A DNA stretch of 32,209 bases from an uncultured bacterium. Its GTDB lineage: Bacteria; Patescibacteriota; Minisyncoccia; Phycocordibacterales; UBA9973. A model generated the notes under the pieces. It was given only the letters and a program-made list of their open reading frames with translations. It had not been told where the DNA came from and did not search any database. A program made the translations under genes and the position numbers. Shown here piece after piece: positions 20,924-29,359 of this stretch (within the stretch, counting starts at the first letter, position 1; the number at the start of each line of letters is the position of its first letter). The stretch is taken from positions 1-32,209 of the forward strand of contig CAIVNB010000066.1 in the NCBI GenBank assembly GCA_903907175.1. The letters are read 5' to 3'.

Positions 20924-23389
20924 ATGGCAAAAAAGAAAGATGAGATAATCGAAGAATTACCACAAAGAAAAGTTGGGATACTCCCAGTGGATATAGTGGC
21001 AGAAATGAAAGAATCCTATTTGGCATATGCAATGTCAGTTATTACTGCGCGTGCATTACCTGATGTCAGAGATGGGTTAAAACCAGTGCATCGAAGAATT
21101 TTATTTGGAATGAATGAGATGGGATTAACGTCCTCATCTCGTTTTAGAAAATCTGCTGCGATAGTAGGAGACGTTTTAGGTAAATATCATCCACATGGTG
21201 ATACTGCTGTTTATGATTCTATGGTTGGTATGGCGCAAGAATTTTCTTATCGTTATCCATTAGTTATAGGACAAGGAAACTTCGGTTCTATTGATGGAGA
21301 TAATGCTGCGGCTATGCGTTATACGGAAGCGAAAATGTCTAAAATTTCTGCTGAACTTTTAAGTGATTTAGAAAAAGAAACTGTTGATTTTCGTCCAAAT
21401 TATGATGGTACAAGGAAAGAGCCAATAGTACTACCTGCAAGTGTCCCTACATTACTTTTGAACGGTACACTTGGTATTGCTGTTGGTATGGCTACTAATA
21501 TTCCACCTCACAATTTGAAAGAAGTAGTTGATGCGACAATACATTTGATCGACAATGATGATGCAAGCACTGAAGATTTGATGCAATTTATCAAAGGACC
21601 AGATTTTCCTACGGGGGGTATTGCTTATGGCTACAAAGACATGCTTCATGCATATTCGAGTGGTCGTGGTGGTGTTGTTTGTCGTGGAGAGGCAGAAATA
21701 ATAGAAACAAAAGGTGGCATGTATCAGATTGTTATTACTTCGATTCCTTTTCGAGTGAACAAAGCAAATTTAATAATGGCAATTGCAGAGTTGGTTCAAG
21801 AAAAAAGACTTGAAGGTATAAAAGGATTGCGAGATGAATCAGCAAAAGATATTAGAGTAGTTATTGATTTAAAAAGCGGAGCACATCCTGAGAAAGTTTT
21901 AAATTATATTTATAAAAATACTCAACTTGAATCAAATTTTAATTTCAACATAGTGGCACTTGTTGATGGTGTACCACAAACGCTTTCCTTGAAGTCAATT
22001 CTTTCAGAATTTATTGCTCATAGAAAAGATGTTATAAAAAGAAGAACACAATATGACTTAAGAAAAGCAGAAGAGCGAGAACACATACTCCTTGGTTTAA
22101 AAAAAGCACTTGATAAGATAGATAGAGTCATCACAGTTATTCGTGGATCGAAAGATTCTCAGACTGCGAAGTTTAACTTGATGAAAGAATTTAAGTTTTC
22201 AGATCTGCAGGCTACAGCAATTCTTGAAATGAAATTACAGAAACTTGCAGGGCTTGAAAGAAAAAATGTTGAAAATGAATTAAAAGAAAAACAAGATTTT
22301 ATTAAGGAAATGAAGGATATTTTGGCTAATTCAAAAAAAATATTAAAGATAGTTTCAAAAGAATTAGAAGAAATTAGTGAAAAGTATGCGGATGATCGTA
22401 GGACAAAAATAGTTAAAGGTGGAGTAAAAGAAATCAATGACGAAGATTTGATTCCAGATGAAGAGACAATGCTTGTATTCACTGCAGGTGGATACGTAAA
22501 ACGAACAGATCCAAGCGAATACCGAGCACAAAAAAGGGGTGGAGTCGGAGTTGTTGACCTTGAAACAAAAGAAGAAGATTTTGTTACGAAATTAGTTTCT
22601 GGTTCTACACACAGTGATTTACTTTTCTTCACTAATTTAGGAAAAGCATATCAAATGAAAATGTATGATATCCCCGAGGGCAGACGTGCAACTAAGGGAA
22701 AATCGATAATGAACTTCCTTTCATTAGGAGGGGACGAAAAAGTGACTTCGATTTTATCGATGCCAAAAGAAATCAAAAAGTCTCCAATTTCACTTATGCT
22801 TATAACTCAAAACGGTACTGCCAAAAAAATGTCAGGGGAAGGTTTCAAAGATGTACGTAGAAGTGGAATTATATCTATACGCTTGGATAAAGGAGATGAA
22901 CTTATTTCGGCATTACTTACAGATAAAGGGGACGAAGTAATGTTAGCAACTGCAGGAGGTCAATCTATCCGATTTAAAGAAAGTGACATTAGAGAAATGG
23001 GACGTACAGCTGGTGGAGTTCGTGGAGTAAAGATTGGCAAAGGAGATCAAGTTATCGCAGTTGATGTAATAAAAAAGGATAAAAAAGATGGATTTTTCTT
23101 ATCAATGAGTGCTAATGGTTTTGGAAAGAAAACAGCTCTCAAAGAATATAAAGTTCAAAAGAGAGGTGGTTCTGGTATCAAAACCGCAAAAGTAACACCT
23201 AAAACAGGGAAGCTTATAGTTGCAAAAGTTTTGACTGGCGAAGAGGAAGAGTTAATTGCCATGTCCAAAAAAGGACAAGTGATTCGCACAGCTCTCAAAG
23301 ACATTCCTTCTCTTGGTCGCCAGACACAAGGAGTTACCATTATGCGTTTACGTGGAGGAGATGGTATAGCATCTCTTGCGTGTGTGTAG
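20924..23389 (+). CDS. gyrA: DNA gyrase subunit A
   Basis: GyrA cuts and rejoins DNA to introduce negative supercoils with GyrB. The 821-residue protein has the full breakage-reunion domain: [20 protein letters not shown], the quinolone-region [10 protein letters not shown] (89-98, Thr where E. coli has Ser83), and the active Tyr133 in AAMRYTEAK. The C-terminal beta-pinwheel carries QKRGGVG (about 536-542) at the GyrA-box position, usually QRRGGKG, and a second QKRGGSG around 745. The box supports gyrase over topoisomerase IV, although its changed residues leave some doubt about DNA-wrapping strength. gyrB is not in the window. The ATG lies three bases after the membrane-protein stop; no Shine-Dalgarno sequence is seen. 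Confidence 0.95.
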   Translation: MAKKKDEIIEELPQRKVGILPVDIVAEMKESYLAYAMSVITARALPDVRDGLKPVHRRILFGMNEMGLTSSSRFRKSAAIVGDVLGKYHPHGDTAVYDSMVGMAQEFSYRYPLVIGQGNFGSIDGDNAAAMRYTEAKMSKISAELLSDLEKETVDFRPNYDGTRKEPIVLPASVPTLLLNGTLGIAVGMATNIPPHNLKEVVDATIHLIDNDDASTEDLMQFIKGPDFPTGGIAYGYKDMLHAYSSGRGGVVCRGEAEIIETKGGMYQIVITSIPFRVNKANLIMAIAELVQEKRLEGIKGLRDESAKDIRVVIDLKSGAHPEKVLNYIYKNTQLESNFNFNIVALVDGVPQTLSLKSILSEFIAHRKDVIKRRTQYDLRKAEEREHILLGLKKALDKIDRVITVIRGSKDSQTAKFNLMKEFKFSDLQATAILEMKLQKLAGLERKNVENELKEKQDFIKEMKDILANSKKILKIVSKELEEISEKYADDRRTKIVKGGVKEINDEDLIPDEETMLVFTAGGYVKRTDPSEYRAQKRGGVGVVDLETKEEDFVTKLVSGSTHSDLLFFTNLGKAYQMKMYDIPEGRRATKGKSIMNFLSLGGDEKVTSILSMPKEIKKSPISLMLITQNGTAKKMSGEGFKDVRRSGIISIRLDKGDELISALLTDKGDEVMLATAGGQSIRFKESDIREMGRTAGGVRGVKIGKGDQVIAVDVIKKDKKDGFFLSMSANGFGKKTALKEYKVQKRGGSGIKTAKVTPKTGKLIVAKVLTGEEEELIAMSKKGQVIRTALKDIPSLGRQTQGVTIMRLRGGDGIASLACV

Positions 23390-23404
23390 TTATTTTTTGT
23401 AGTG

Positions 23405-23410
23405 TATAAT
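23405..23410 (+). promoter_or_regulatory. -10 box giving a leaderless start at 23417
   Basis: TATAAT at 23405-23410, preceded directly by TG, ends six bases before the methyltransferase ATG and only 15 bases after the gyrA stop. Confidence 0.7.
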
Positions 23411-23416
23411 TAAATT

Positions 23417-23947
23417 ATGTTCACTGATCCGGTAAAAAATTTAAAACAACTAGGGATTAGAGACGATATGATTGTGGCAGACCTGGGCGCAGGAACGGGC
23501 TTTTATTCAATTGCAGCAGCAGAAATAGTTACAAGGGGAAAAGTGTATGCCGTTGAAGTAATAAAAGATTATGTAGCAACAATAAAAAACAAAGCACGTG
23601 ATGCACACCTTAATAACATTGAATGTTTTTGGGGAGATGTCGAAAAAATAAATGGAACGAAAATAAAAGATAACCTTGTTGATGCCGTAATTGTTTCTAA
23701 TTTATTTTTTCAAATTGAAGATAGGGATACATTTATTTTAGAAATAAAAAGGATTTTAAAGAAACAAGGAAGAGTGTTATTTATAGATTGGAGGGAAGCA
23801 TCTAGTCTTGGTCCTAAAAAAGATAACGTTGTTCTAAAAGATAAAGTGTTGGAGATGTTTAAAAAGAGGGGTTTTGTATTTGAAAAAGATATAGATGCGG
23901 GGGAACATCATTATGGTATGATATTAAGAAAAACAGAGAGTTTATAA
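23417..23947 (+). CDS. class I SAM-dependent methyltransferase
   Basis: The 176-residue protein has the Rossmann-type methyltransferase core: motif I VADLGAGTGFYS (20-31), an acidic end of strand 2 (VYAVEV), a motif resembling DVEKI, VDAVIVSNLFFQI (motif IV region), and LKKQGRVLFIDWRE (post-motif strand). It is of the small UbiE/Methyltransf_11-31 type; the substrate cannot be predicted. The N-terminal helix is short. A -10 box six bases before the ATG predicts a leaderless message separate from gyrA. The next gene starts 25 bases after its stop. Confidence 0.88.
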   Translation: MFTDPVKNLKQLGIRDDMIVADLGAGTGFYSIAAAEIVTRGKVYAVEVIKDYVATIKNKARDAHLNNIECFWGDVEKINGTKIKDNLVDAVIVSNLFFQIEDRDTFILEIKRILKKQGRVLFIDWREASSLGPKKDNVVLKDKVLEMFKKRGFVFEKDIDAGEHHYGMILRKTESL

Positions 23948-23972
23948 AGTAATCAAGTTTATAAAGTAAAAA

Positions 23973-25262
23973 ATGAAAGGAAATTTTCAAATAGTGATGG
24001 TGGTGGTATTTATGGCAGCGGCTGTTTTTGGTATTATGGTTTTTTCTGGGATGATAAAAATTGGAAATGATAAAAAAACTTCAAATGTGACTGTAACTTT
24101 ATGGGGTACAGAAAAGTCGCAGACAATATCAAAAGATTTAAATAATTTCAATAAAACAAACCCAAATTTTACTGTGGTGTATGTTCAAAAATTTCAAGAC
24201 ACATTCGACCAAGACCTTCTAGAGGCCTTAGCTGCAGGGAAGGGGCCCGATATGTTTTTTCTTTCAAACGATTTAGCTTATAAATATAGTAATAAAATCT
24301 ACAAGATTCCATATGCAAGCTATCCATTGGCCACGTTTAAGAATACTTTTGCGAGAGCAGGGGAGGTATTTTTAACAGGAAATGGTATTTTATCTTTCCC
24401 CATAGCGATAGATCCACTTGTTATGTATTACAATCGTAGTATTTTAGATGCAAATAATATTGTTTATCCTCCAACCACTTGGGATGAATTTGAAAGTCTA
24501 GTTCCAGTTTTAACTAAGAAAGACGACTCAAGTAAAATAACTAAAAGCACCGTAGCTATGGGACAGTTTTCAAATGTCTTACATGCTAAAGATATTATGT
24601 CTACTCTTTTCATGCAGCTTGGCAACCCAATTGTCTCAGAAAAACAAGGTCGTTTTTCTTCTGCATTAAACCAAAGTACTAGAGAAAAGAATTTAGGTGA
24701 TACTTTGAAGTTTTACACAGATTTTACCAATCCTTTAAGTAGTGTTTATTCTTGGAATAAGTCACTTCCAAATTCTCGTGATGCATTTAGTTCTGAAGAT
24801 CTAGAATTTTATTTTGGTTTTGCAAGTGAACTTGCATCTTTGGTAAGTAAAAATCCGAACCAAAACTTTTTAGCAGCACCAATGCCACAAATAAAAAATT
24901 CAAATGGAAAATCAACATATGCGAAAGTTACAGGTATAGCGATTTCTTCTTTTTCCAAAAACTTCAGCACTGCTTTTACTGCAGCGAGCTTGTTGACCTC
25001 TAGTGATTTTGCAAGTAAATATGCAAAAGATACTGGTAAAATTCCTGCAAGGCGTGATTTACTTGCCATTAAACAAACAGATGCATATTTGCCGATATTT
25101 TATGCTTCAGCATTATTTGGATCAAGCTGGCTTGACCCATCTGCCGTTGACACAGATAATATTTTTAGAAACATGATTGATGGTGTACTTTCAAACAACA
25201 TGACAACAGATGAAGCTATAAAAGATTCAGACAATAAACTTAATTTACTATTAAATAAATAA
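23973..25262 (+). CDS. membrane-anchored extracellular solute-binding protein (family 1)
   Basis: The 429-residue protein has an N-terminal membrane helix (about 7-27) without a lipobox Cys, then a family 1 solute-binding domain: VTLWGTEKSQTISKDLNNFN, LLEALAAGKGPDMFFL, IPYASYP, LSFPIAIDPLVMYYNRSIL, PPTTWDEFESLV, VAMGQFSN and AAPMPQI all fit sugar-type ABC binding proteins. Such proteins normally deliver sugars or peptides to ABC permeases, but no permease or ATPase gene is in the window; downstream genes are pilin-like. It ends seven bases before the pilin-fusion gene, so it is likely in one operon with it and might serve at the surface with those proteins. Confidence 0.85.
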   Translation: MKGNFQIVMVVVFMAAAVFGIMVFSGMIKIGNDKKTSNVTVTLWGTEKSQTISKDLNNFNKTNPNFTVVYVQKFQDTFDQDLLEALAAGKGPDMFFLSNDLAYKYSNKIYKIPYASYPLATFKNTFARAGEVFLTGNGILSFPIAIDPLVMYYNRSILDANNIVYPPTTWDEFESLVPVLTKKDDSSKITKSTVAMGQFSNVLHAKDIMSTLFMQLGNPIVSEKQGRFSSALNQSTREKNLGDTLKFYTDFTNPLSSVYSWNKSLPNSRDAFSSEDLEFYFGFASELASLVSKNPNQNFLAAPMPQIKNSNGKSTYAKVTGIAISSFSKNFSTAFTAASLLTSSDFASKYAKDTGKIPARRDLLAIKQTDAYLPIFYASALFGSSWLDPSAVDTDNIFRNMIDGVLSNNMTTDEAIKDSDNKLNLLLNK

Positions 25263-25269
25263 AATTTTT

Positions 25270-26412
25270 ATGAAAAAAATATTTGCTGTATCCTTAACAA
25301 TTTTTCTTTTAAGTCTTTTTGTTTTTCCTAAATTGTCTTTAGCTGTAACATTAACAACCACAGAGCTTCAGGCAACCTCGGTTGTTTTAAATGCCGAAGG
25401 GCTTTTACCTAATAAACATTATGTAGTTTTTTATGTCACTAATTTTAACAGTCAGACACCTTCTTACACCTATTCTCCCGAAACCACTATTAATAATGAC
25501 GGCACGGCGTCTTCCCCAGTTGGAGGGTTGAGTGCGGGAGGAAAATATTCTGTAACACTGAGTTATAAAAATGACCCTCAAATTCTTGCGAGTATTGATT
25601 TTACTACACCCACACCAAATTCTGAAAAAGAGATTACACAATTCGATTTTTTGGACTTAGCGCTGGCAGTTCGGGGCCAAATTGATCAAAATGCTCATAC
25701 GATAACGCTGTCAGTTCCCAATGGCACTGATGCAACAAATCTTGTCCCGACCATTCAATTTTCTGGCAAGATAATTAGTCCTCCTCCACCGGACCCGAAT
25801 AATCCTGTAGGAGAAGACTTCAGTAATCCAGTGACCTATACAGTGACTGCAGAGGATAATTCTACCCAAGAATATACCGTAGCTGTGTTTGTTTTGAATA
25901 ACATTATAACCAATGGTGCCTGCGGGCCCGCAAACGGAGAGACATCTCCCACTGCACCCACTTCAGAACTTTGTAGCTCAGGTATCCCAACCGCAGTAAG
26001 TGGTTCTGGCCCTTGGACTTGGAAATGCAATGGTGCTGGAGGTGGCACCGATATTAGTTGCTCGGCTGAAAAGGGAGATAGTAATAAAAAGAAAACAGAT
26101 CTTTCAACTTCAGGGTTGGGGCTTACGGCCCCATGTCCTGAGGATGGATGTGGTTTCAACGAATTAATGATAGTAATTAATAAAATAATAAATTTCATCA
26201 TTTTTGTTATGGCAATACCTATTGCTGCTATTATGTTCGCTTACGCTGGCTTTATGCTTGTTACTTCAGGAGGAGCATCGGAACAAAGGACAAAAGCAAA
26301 AGGGATTTTTATAAGTGTTGCTATTGGCCTTGTTATTGCAGCGGCTTGTTGGCTTATAGTACACACGCTATTATCAATCGTTGGATATGATGGTTCTTGG
26401 ATTGGGCTTTAA
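25270..26412 (+). CDS. secreted multidomain protein with C-terminal T4SS-pilin-like module
   Basis: The 380-residue protein has a signal peptide (1-25, ending LSLA), an Ig-like or fibronectin-like region (26-112), a DUF5018-like beta domain (118-208, with IDQNAHTITLSVPNGTD and YTVTAEDNSTQEYTV), a Cys-containing GPWTWKCNG module (213-265) of a type repeated in secreted proteins, and a C-terminal two-helix pilin-like module (305-332 and 347-372) with FAYAGFMLVTSGG and KAKGIFISVAIGLVIAAACW. A surface-exposed tip or adhesin attached through a VirB2/TrbC-like membrane module is a reasonable reading. It lies between the binding protein and the first simple pilin gene. Confidence 0.78.
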   Translation: MKKIFAVSLTIFLLSLFVFPKLSLAVTLTTTELQATSVVLNAEGLLPNKHYVVFYVTNFNSQTPSYTYSPETTINNDGTASSPVGGLSAGGKYSVTLSYKNDPQILASIDFTTPTPNSEKEITQFDFLDLALAVRGQIDQNAHTITLSVPNGTDATNLVPTIQFSGKIISPPPPDPNNPVGEDFSNPVTYTVTAEDNSTQEYTVAVFVLNNIITNGACGPANGETSPTAPTSELCSSGIPTAVSGSGPWTWKCNGAGGGTDISCSAEKGDSNKKKTDLSTSGLGLTAPCPEDGCGFNELMIVINKIINFIIFVMAIPIAAIMFAYAGFMLVTSGGASEQRTKAKGIFISVAIGLVIAAACWLIVHTLLSIVGYDGSWIGL

Positions 26413-26425
26413 TATATAGTATAAT
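26397..26425 (+). promoter_or_regulatory. sigma-70 promoter of the 26452 pilin gene
   Basis: TTGGAT (26397-26402), 17-base spacer and TATAAT (26420-26425) predict a start near 26432, about 20 bases before the ATG. The -35 lies in the end of the preceding gene. Confidence 0.65.
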
Positions 26426-26451
26426 TATGAGGTATTATTAAAAATATAAAA

Positions 26452-26817
26452 ATGAAAAATTTTAAAAAAATAATTTTTACAGGGTTGATTTTAATTCTAG
26501 TTTTATTACCTATTTTGTCTTTTGCTCAGGATAATGGAGGAAACCCTCCAGTTGGTCAGATTGTTAATCCAATACCTAATGTTACAACATTAGAAGCTCT
26601 TATCCAGACTATTTTAGTGGGAGTATTAAAGATTGGTATTCCAATTATTGCTATTGCCATAATTTACTGCGGTTTTTTGTTTGTATTTGCTAGAGGAAAT
26701 TCAGAAAAAATAACAAAAGCGAAAGATGCACTTATTTATACTGTTATAGGGGCAGCGATACTGCTCGGTGCATGGGCAATTGCGTTACTTATTTCAGAAA
26801 CGGTACTTGCATTATAA
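26452..26817 (+). CDS. T4SS-pilin-like (TrbC/VirB2-type) protein
   Basis: The 121-residue protein has a cleavable signal peptide (ending SFA at about 25), a short polar segment, and two transmembrane helices (about 58-80 and 93-118) joined by a charged cytoplasmic loop (ARGNSEKITKAKDAL). This is the layout of VirB2/TrbC-type pilins and the type IV secretion pilin family common in CPR bacteria. The subunit would be exported by Sec and held in the inner membrane before assembly. No VirB4, VirB6 or VirD4 genes are seen. It has its own promoter. Confidence 0.82.
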   Translation: MKNFKKIIFTGLILILVLLPILSFAQDNGGNPPVGQIVNPIPNVTTLEALIQTILVGVLKIGIPIIAIAIIYCGFLFVFARGNSEKITKAKDALIYTVIGAAILLGAWAIALLISETVLAL

Positions 26818-26859
26818 AAATAAGGCCTTAGGTCCTAGGCATTAGGAAAATATAAAATT

Positions 26860-27579
26860 ATGAAAAAACTAAAAAAAATAATATTTACTGGTTCAATTTT
26901 AAGTATAGTTTTGCCAGCTTTGTCTTTTGCAGCGATTCCGACTATTACTTCTACATGTGGGTTAACTGTCGATAATATAGGTAATATAATATGTAGAATA
27001 GGTTTTTATTTAAATCAGATTGTTCCAATATTGGTTTTATTAGGTGTTGTATATTTTATTTGGGGAGTAGTTACTTATGTTATAGGCAATGAAGAAGAGG
27101 CAAAAACAAAAGGTAAAAATAGGATTATATACGGCATTATTGGTTTGGTTGTTATAGTCAGTATGTGGGGTTTGGTTTCTATTGTAGTAAAAAGTTTTGG
27201 ACTTCAACAAGATTTAGCTTTCGAAAATCCAGCTAATATCGTTGATAATAATATGCAAGCTTCTGGTTCTTCTACTTGTTTTAGTAATTACAGTGGACTT
27301 TCAAAGCCAAAATTAGGCGACATAATAACTTATATTACCTGTCTTGTTAGTGCATCAGTCATCCCTTTGATTTTTGTTTTGGCTGTAGCATTTTTTGTTT
27401 GGGGAGTTGTTCAATATGTGATAAATAGCAATGCAGAGGCAGAAAGAGCCAAGGGTAGAGATTTTATGATTTGGGGTATAGTTGCACTTGCTGTTATGGT
27501 TTCTGTGTGGGGGCTTGTAAATATTTTTACCAATACGTTTAATATAGAATTTACCGTTCCCCAAGTAAAAGAACAATAA
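26860..27579 (+). CDS. tandem T4SS-pilin-like protein (two fused modules)
   Basis: The 239-residue protein starts with a signal peptide (1-24, ending SFA) similar to that of the previous gene and contains two two-helix pilin-like modules. Module 1 (about 33-118) has LVLLGVVYFIWGVVTYVIGN, a charged loop and KGKNRIIYGIIGLVVIVSMW; module 2 (about 137-228) has VIPLIFVLAVAFFVWGVVQY and KGRDFMIWGIVALAVMVSVW. The modules are clearly related. Both keep the FxWGVVxY...KG+xxxIxGIxxLxVxVSxWGLVxI pattern. Module 1 is nearly identical to the single module of the 27724 gene, pointing to recent duplication. It starts 43 bases after the previous stop. Confidence 0.8.
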   Translation: MKKLKKIIFTGSILSIVLPALSFAAIPTITSTCGLTVDNIGNIICRIGFYLNQIVPILVLLGVVYFIWGVVTYVIGNEEEAKTKGKNRIIYGIIGLVVIVSMWGLVSIVVKSFGLQQDLAFENPANIVDNNMQASGSSTCFSNYSGLSKPKLGDIITYITCLVSASVIPLIFVLAVAFFVWGVVQYVINSNAEAERAKGRDFMIWGIVALAVMVSVWGLVNIFTNTFNIEFTVPQVKEQ

Positions 27580-27604
27580 ACATTGTATTTAGTAGGTTGC
27601 TCTA

Positions 27605-27613
27605 TGTTATAAT
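27605..27613 (+). promoter_or_regulatory. extended -10 promoter of the 27724 pilin gene
   Basis: TGTTATAAT at 27605-27613 is a perfect extended -10. It lies within an inverted repeat in which GGTTGC pairs with GCAACC, which might bind a regulator. The predicted start is near 27620 with a leader of about 104 nt. Confidence 0.6.
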
Positions 27614-27673
27614 ATTAGCAACCTAGTTGTAGGAATTATTATTAATAGTATTATAAGGTCGTTTTATTAACTT

Positions 27674-27708
27674 AGAGTCATTGACTCATCTCCGTGAAAG
27701 TCGGAGAA
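27674..27708 (+). promoter_or_regulatory. two hairpins in the leader of the 27724 pilin gene
   Basis: GAGTCA/TGACTC forms a near-perfect palindrome around 27674-27687 and TCTCCG/CGGAGA forms a six-pair hairpin around 27690-27708. Both lie between the extended -10 and the ATG at 27724. The second overlaps an alternative GTG start at 27694, making that start less likely. Confidence 0.4.
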
Positions 27709-27723
27709 ATTATTAGAAATATT

Positions 27724-28143
27724 ATGAAAAAGAAATTAATTGTTTTGTCTGGTATTGGGTCGGTAGTTTTGCCAATTTTGGCTTTTGCACAAGGTGCAGG
27801 TAATACTGGAGTAGGATGTGGTGCTTCTGGCAGTAGTGTACAGCCTGGAACTTTCCAATCTATCCTTTGTAATATCTCATCAGTGATGAATACATTGATT
27901 CCAATTCTTATTGTTTTGGGAGTAGTATATTTCATCTGGGGAGTTGTTACCTATATGATAGGTGATGACGAAGAAGCAAAAGCAAAAGGAAAAAACAGAA
28001 TCATATACGGTATCATCGGCTTGGTGGTAATAGTTGCTATGTGGGGATTGGTTTCAATCGTAACTAAGTCTTTTGGCTTAGACAACAACCCAACTAGTGA
28101 TTTCCCATGTGTCCCAGGAACTGGAGACCCAAGATGTCCATAA
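27724..28143 (+). CDS. T4SS-pilin-like protein, single module
   Basis: From the ATG at 27724 the protein has 139 residues: a signal peptide (MKKKLIVLSGIGSVVLPILA, cut after FA), a Gly/Ser/Cys-containing segment, and two membrane helices with ILIVLGVVYFIWGVVTYMIG, a charged loop DDEEAKAKGKNR and IIYGIIGLVVIVAMWGLV. It is nearly identical to module 1 of the 26860 protein. Cysteines in the outer segment and tail (CGAS, ILCN, FPCVPG) may form disulphides. The GTG at 27694 would add 10 residues before the signal peptide and is rejected. It has an extended -10 promoter and a folded leader, so it may be the main, separately expressed pilin. Confidence 0.82.
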   Translation: MKKKLIVLSGIGSVVLPILAFAQGAGNTGVGCGASGSSVQPGTFQSILCNISSVMNTLIPILIVLGVVYFIWGVVTYMIGDDEEAKAKGKNRIIYGIIGLVVIVAMWGLVSIVTKSFGLDNNPTSDFPCVPGTGDPRCP

Positions 28144-28159
28144 TTTTAATTTAACCGAG

Positions 28160-28483
28160 ATGGACTTATTCTTTATAAATATAGCTTATGCTAGTGAAAG
28201 TTTGGATCAATTTATTGGCAAAGTAAATAAATTTATCATAAACCCACTTATCTTACTTCTCTTTGGTTTGGCTCTTATTTACTTTCTTTATGGTGTATTT
28301 GAATTTCTTTCAAATCTAGATAATGAAGAAAAGAAAACGACAGGCAAGAGTCATATGATTTGGGGTATCGTTGGCATAACTATAATGATGGGTGTATTTA
28401 CAATAATGAATATTATTTTAAATACTCTAAATATAGATGGCATAGATCCAGAGCAGGGGACCGTAGAGCTACAGTCACCTTAA
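28160..28483 (+). CDS. T4SS-pilin-like protein, short form
   Basis: From the ATG at 28160 the protein has 107 residues and shows the two-helix pilin-like layout (LLFGLALIYFLYGVFEFLSN, charged loop DNEEKKTTGKSH, MIWGIVGITIMMGVFTIMNI). The MIWGIxG...M.GVxTIxN pattern matches module 2 of the 26860 protein. Its N-terminus is short (FINIAYASES) and may be a reduced signal peptide. An in-frame GTG at 28097 lies inside the preceding gene and would add an implausible hydrophilic extension. It begins 16 bases after the previous stop and is followed by a terminator, so it closes the pilin unit. Confidence 0.78.
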   Translation: MDLFFINIAYASESLDQFIGKVNKFIINPLILLLFGLALIYFLYGVFEFLSNLDNEEKKTTGKSHMIWGIVGITIMMGVFTIMNIILNTLNIDGIDPEQGTVELQSP

Positions 28484-28500
28484 AAATAATAAAATTTTTT

Positions 28501-28536
28501 CAAAAACCTCCATATTTATGGGGGTTTTTGTTTTTT
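28501..28536 (+). terminator. intrinsic terminator of the pilin unit
   Basis: CAAAAACCTCC (28501-28511) pairs with GGGGGTTTTTG (28520-28530), followed by T residues. Confidence 0.88.
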
Positions 28537-28540
28537 GGGA

Positions 28541-28580
28541 TAAAATAAAATGGGCAGATTCGCGAAGCGAACCTGCCCAT
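28541..28580 (-). terminator. intrinsic terminator of the minus-strand membrane-gene pair
   Basis: ATGGGCAG plus TTCGC (28550-28563, one mismatch) pairs with GCGAA plus CTGCCCAT (28567-28580). On the minus strand TTTTATTTTA follows. It ends five bases from the stop of the convergent gene. Confidence 0.87.
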
Positions 28581-28584
28581 GATT

Positions 28585-29358
28585 TTAATACCACAAAAAA
28601 ACAATTTCATCTGTTCCATCAGGGTATATAAGATAGTATCCGGCGGACATAGTCCGCCATTTTTTTATATGTTTGTTCACTCCAGGTTTTTCATCAAAAA
28701 TGAAAAACTTACTGGGGTTAGATTCAAGAACACATTTTGCATTTCCAGGACCGATTATCCTGATGTAATTCTTGAGGGGGTCGAGATATGCACGAATGGG
28801 TTTATTCATTGTTGCAATCTCTTTTCCAGAGGAAGAAACTGAAGAATTTGTCGTATTGTTGATAACATTTTCAGTTTCAACTTTTTTTGGATGATTAATA
28901 GAGTATTGATCAACTCCATAAGCAATCCAGTTCCCAAGGATAAACATGACAACAATTATAATTATTATTGTTGACCACGTTGATGTTTTTACCTTAAGTA
29001 TCGCAAAAATTAGTGCTAAGTTCGTGAGAACAAAAAACATCATAGGTGTTGTCCAAGATATCCATAAGGATGGAATCTTGAGATAGATTATTCCTAACAT
29101 CAATATGTAGACGATGAAGGAAATAACTGCGTTGCGAACTATTACGACAGGGTTGGTAGGAGGCGTAGCCGGTGCTGTTCCTCCATGTGTTCCGTGTGCA
29201 GCAGGTGCAGTTGCAGGGGTTGCAGGTGTGGCTGTCTGTGCAGGATTAGCCAGATTCCATGATGGTAGTTTAATCTGTATCCCATTCTTGTAAATATGAT
29301 AAATTACAAATGGAATTAAGATACATACCAATAACAATATTACTTGCCATGTTTCCAT
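28585..29358 (-). CDS. multi-pass membrane protein of unknown function
   Basis: I do not recognise this 257-residue protein. It has one N-terminal membrane helix (about 5-22), an Ala/Pro/Thr/His linker (39-68, with repeated ATP units), three further helices (about 73-93, 105-122, 128-148), and a soluble C-terminal domain of about 105 residues with IRAYLDPLKNYIRIIGPGN and YLIYPDGTDEIVFLWY. The start lies one base after the stop of the SPFH-like gene upstream, so the two form an operon and probably act together. An AGGAG-like sequence before the ATG is part of the neighbouring gene's last codons. Confidence 0.7.
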   Translation of the reverse strand: METWQVILLLVCILIPFVIYHIYKNGIQIKLPSWNLANPAQTATPATPATAPAAHGTHGGTAPATPPTNPVVIVRNAVISFIVYILMLGIIYLKIPSLWISWTTPMMFFVLTNLALIFAILKVKTSTWSTIIIIIVVMFILGNWIAYGVDQYSINHPKKVETENVINNTTNSSVSSSGKEIATMNKPIRAYLDPLKNYIRIIGPGNAKCVLESNPSKFFIFDEKPGVNKHIKKWRTMSAGYYLIYPDGTDEIVFLWY

Positions 29359-29359
29359 A

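Noticed and set aside
28097-28159. GTG start extending the short pilin-like protein
   Set aside because: It would lie inside the preceding pilin gene and add a hydrophilic stretch before the membrane module.
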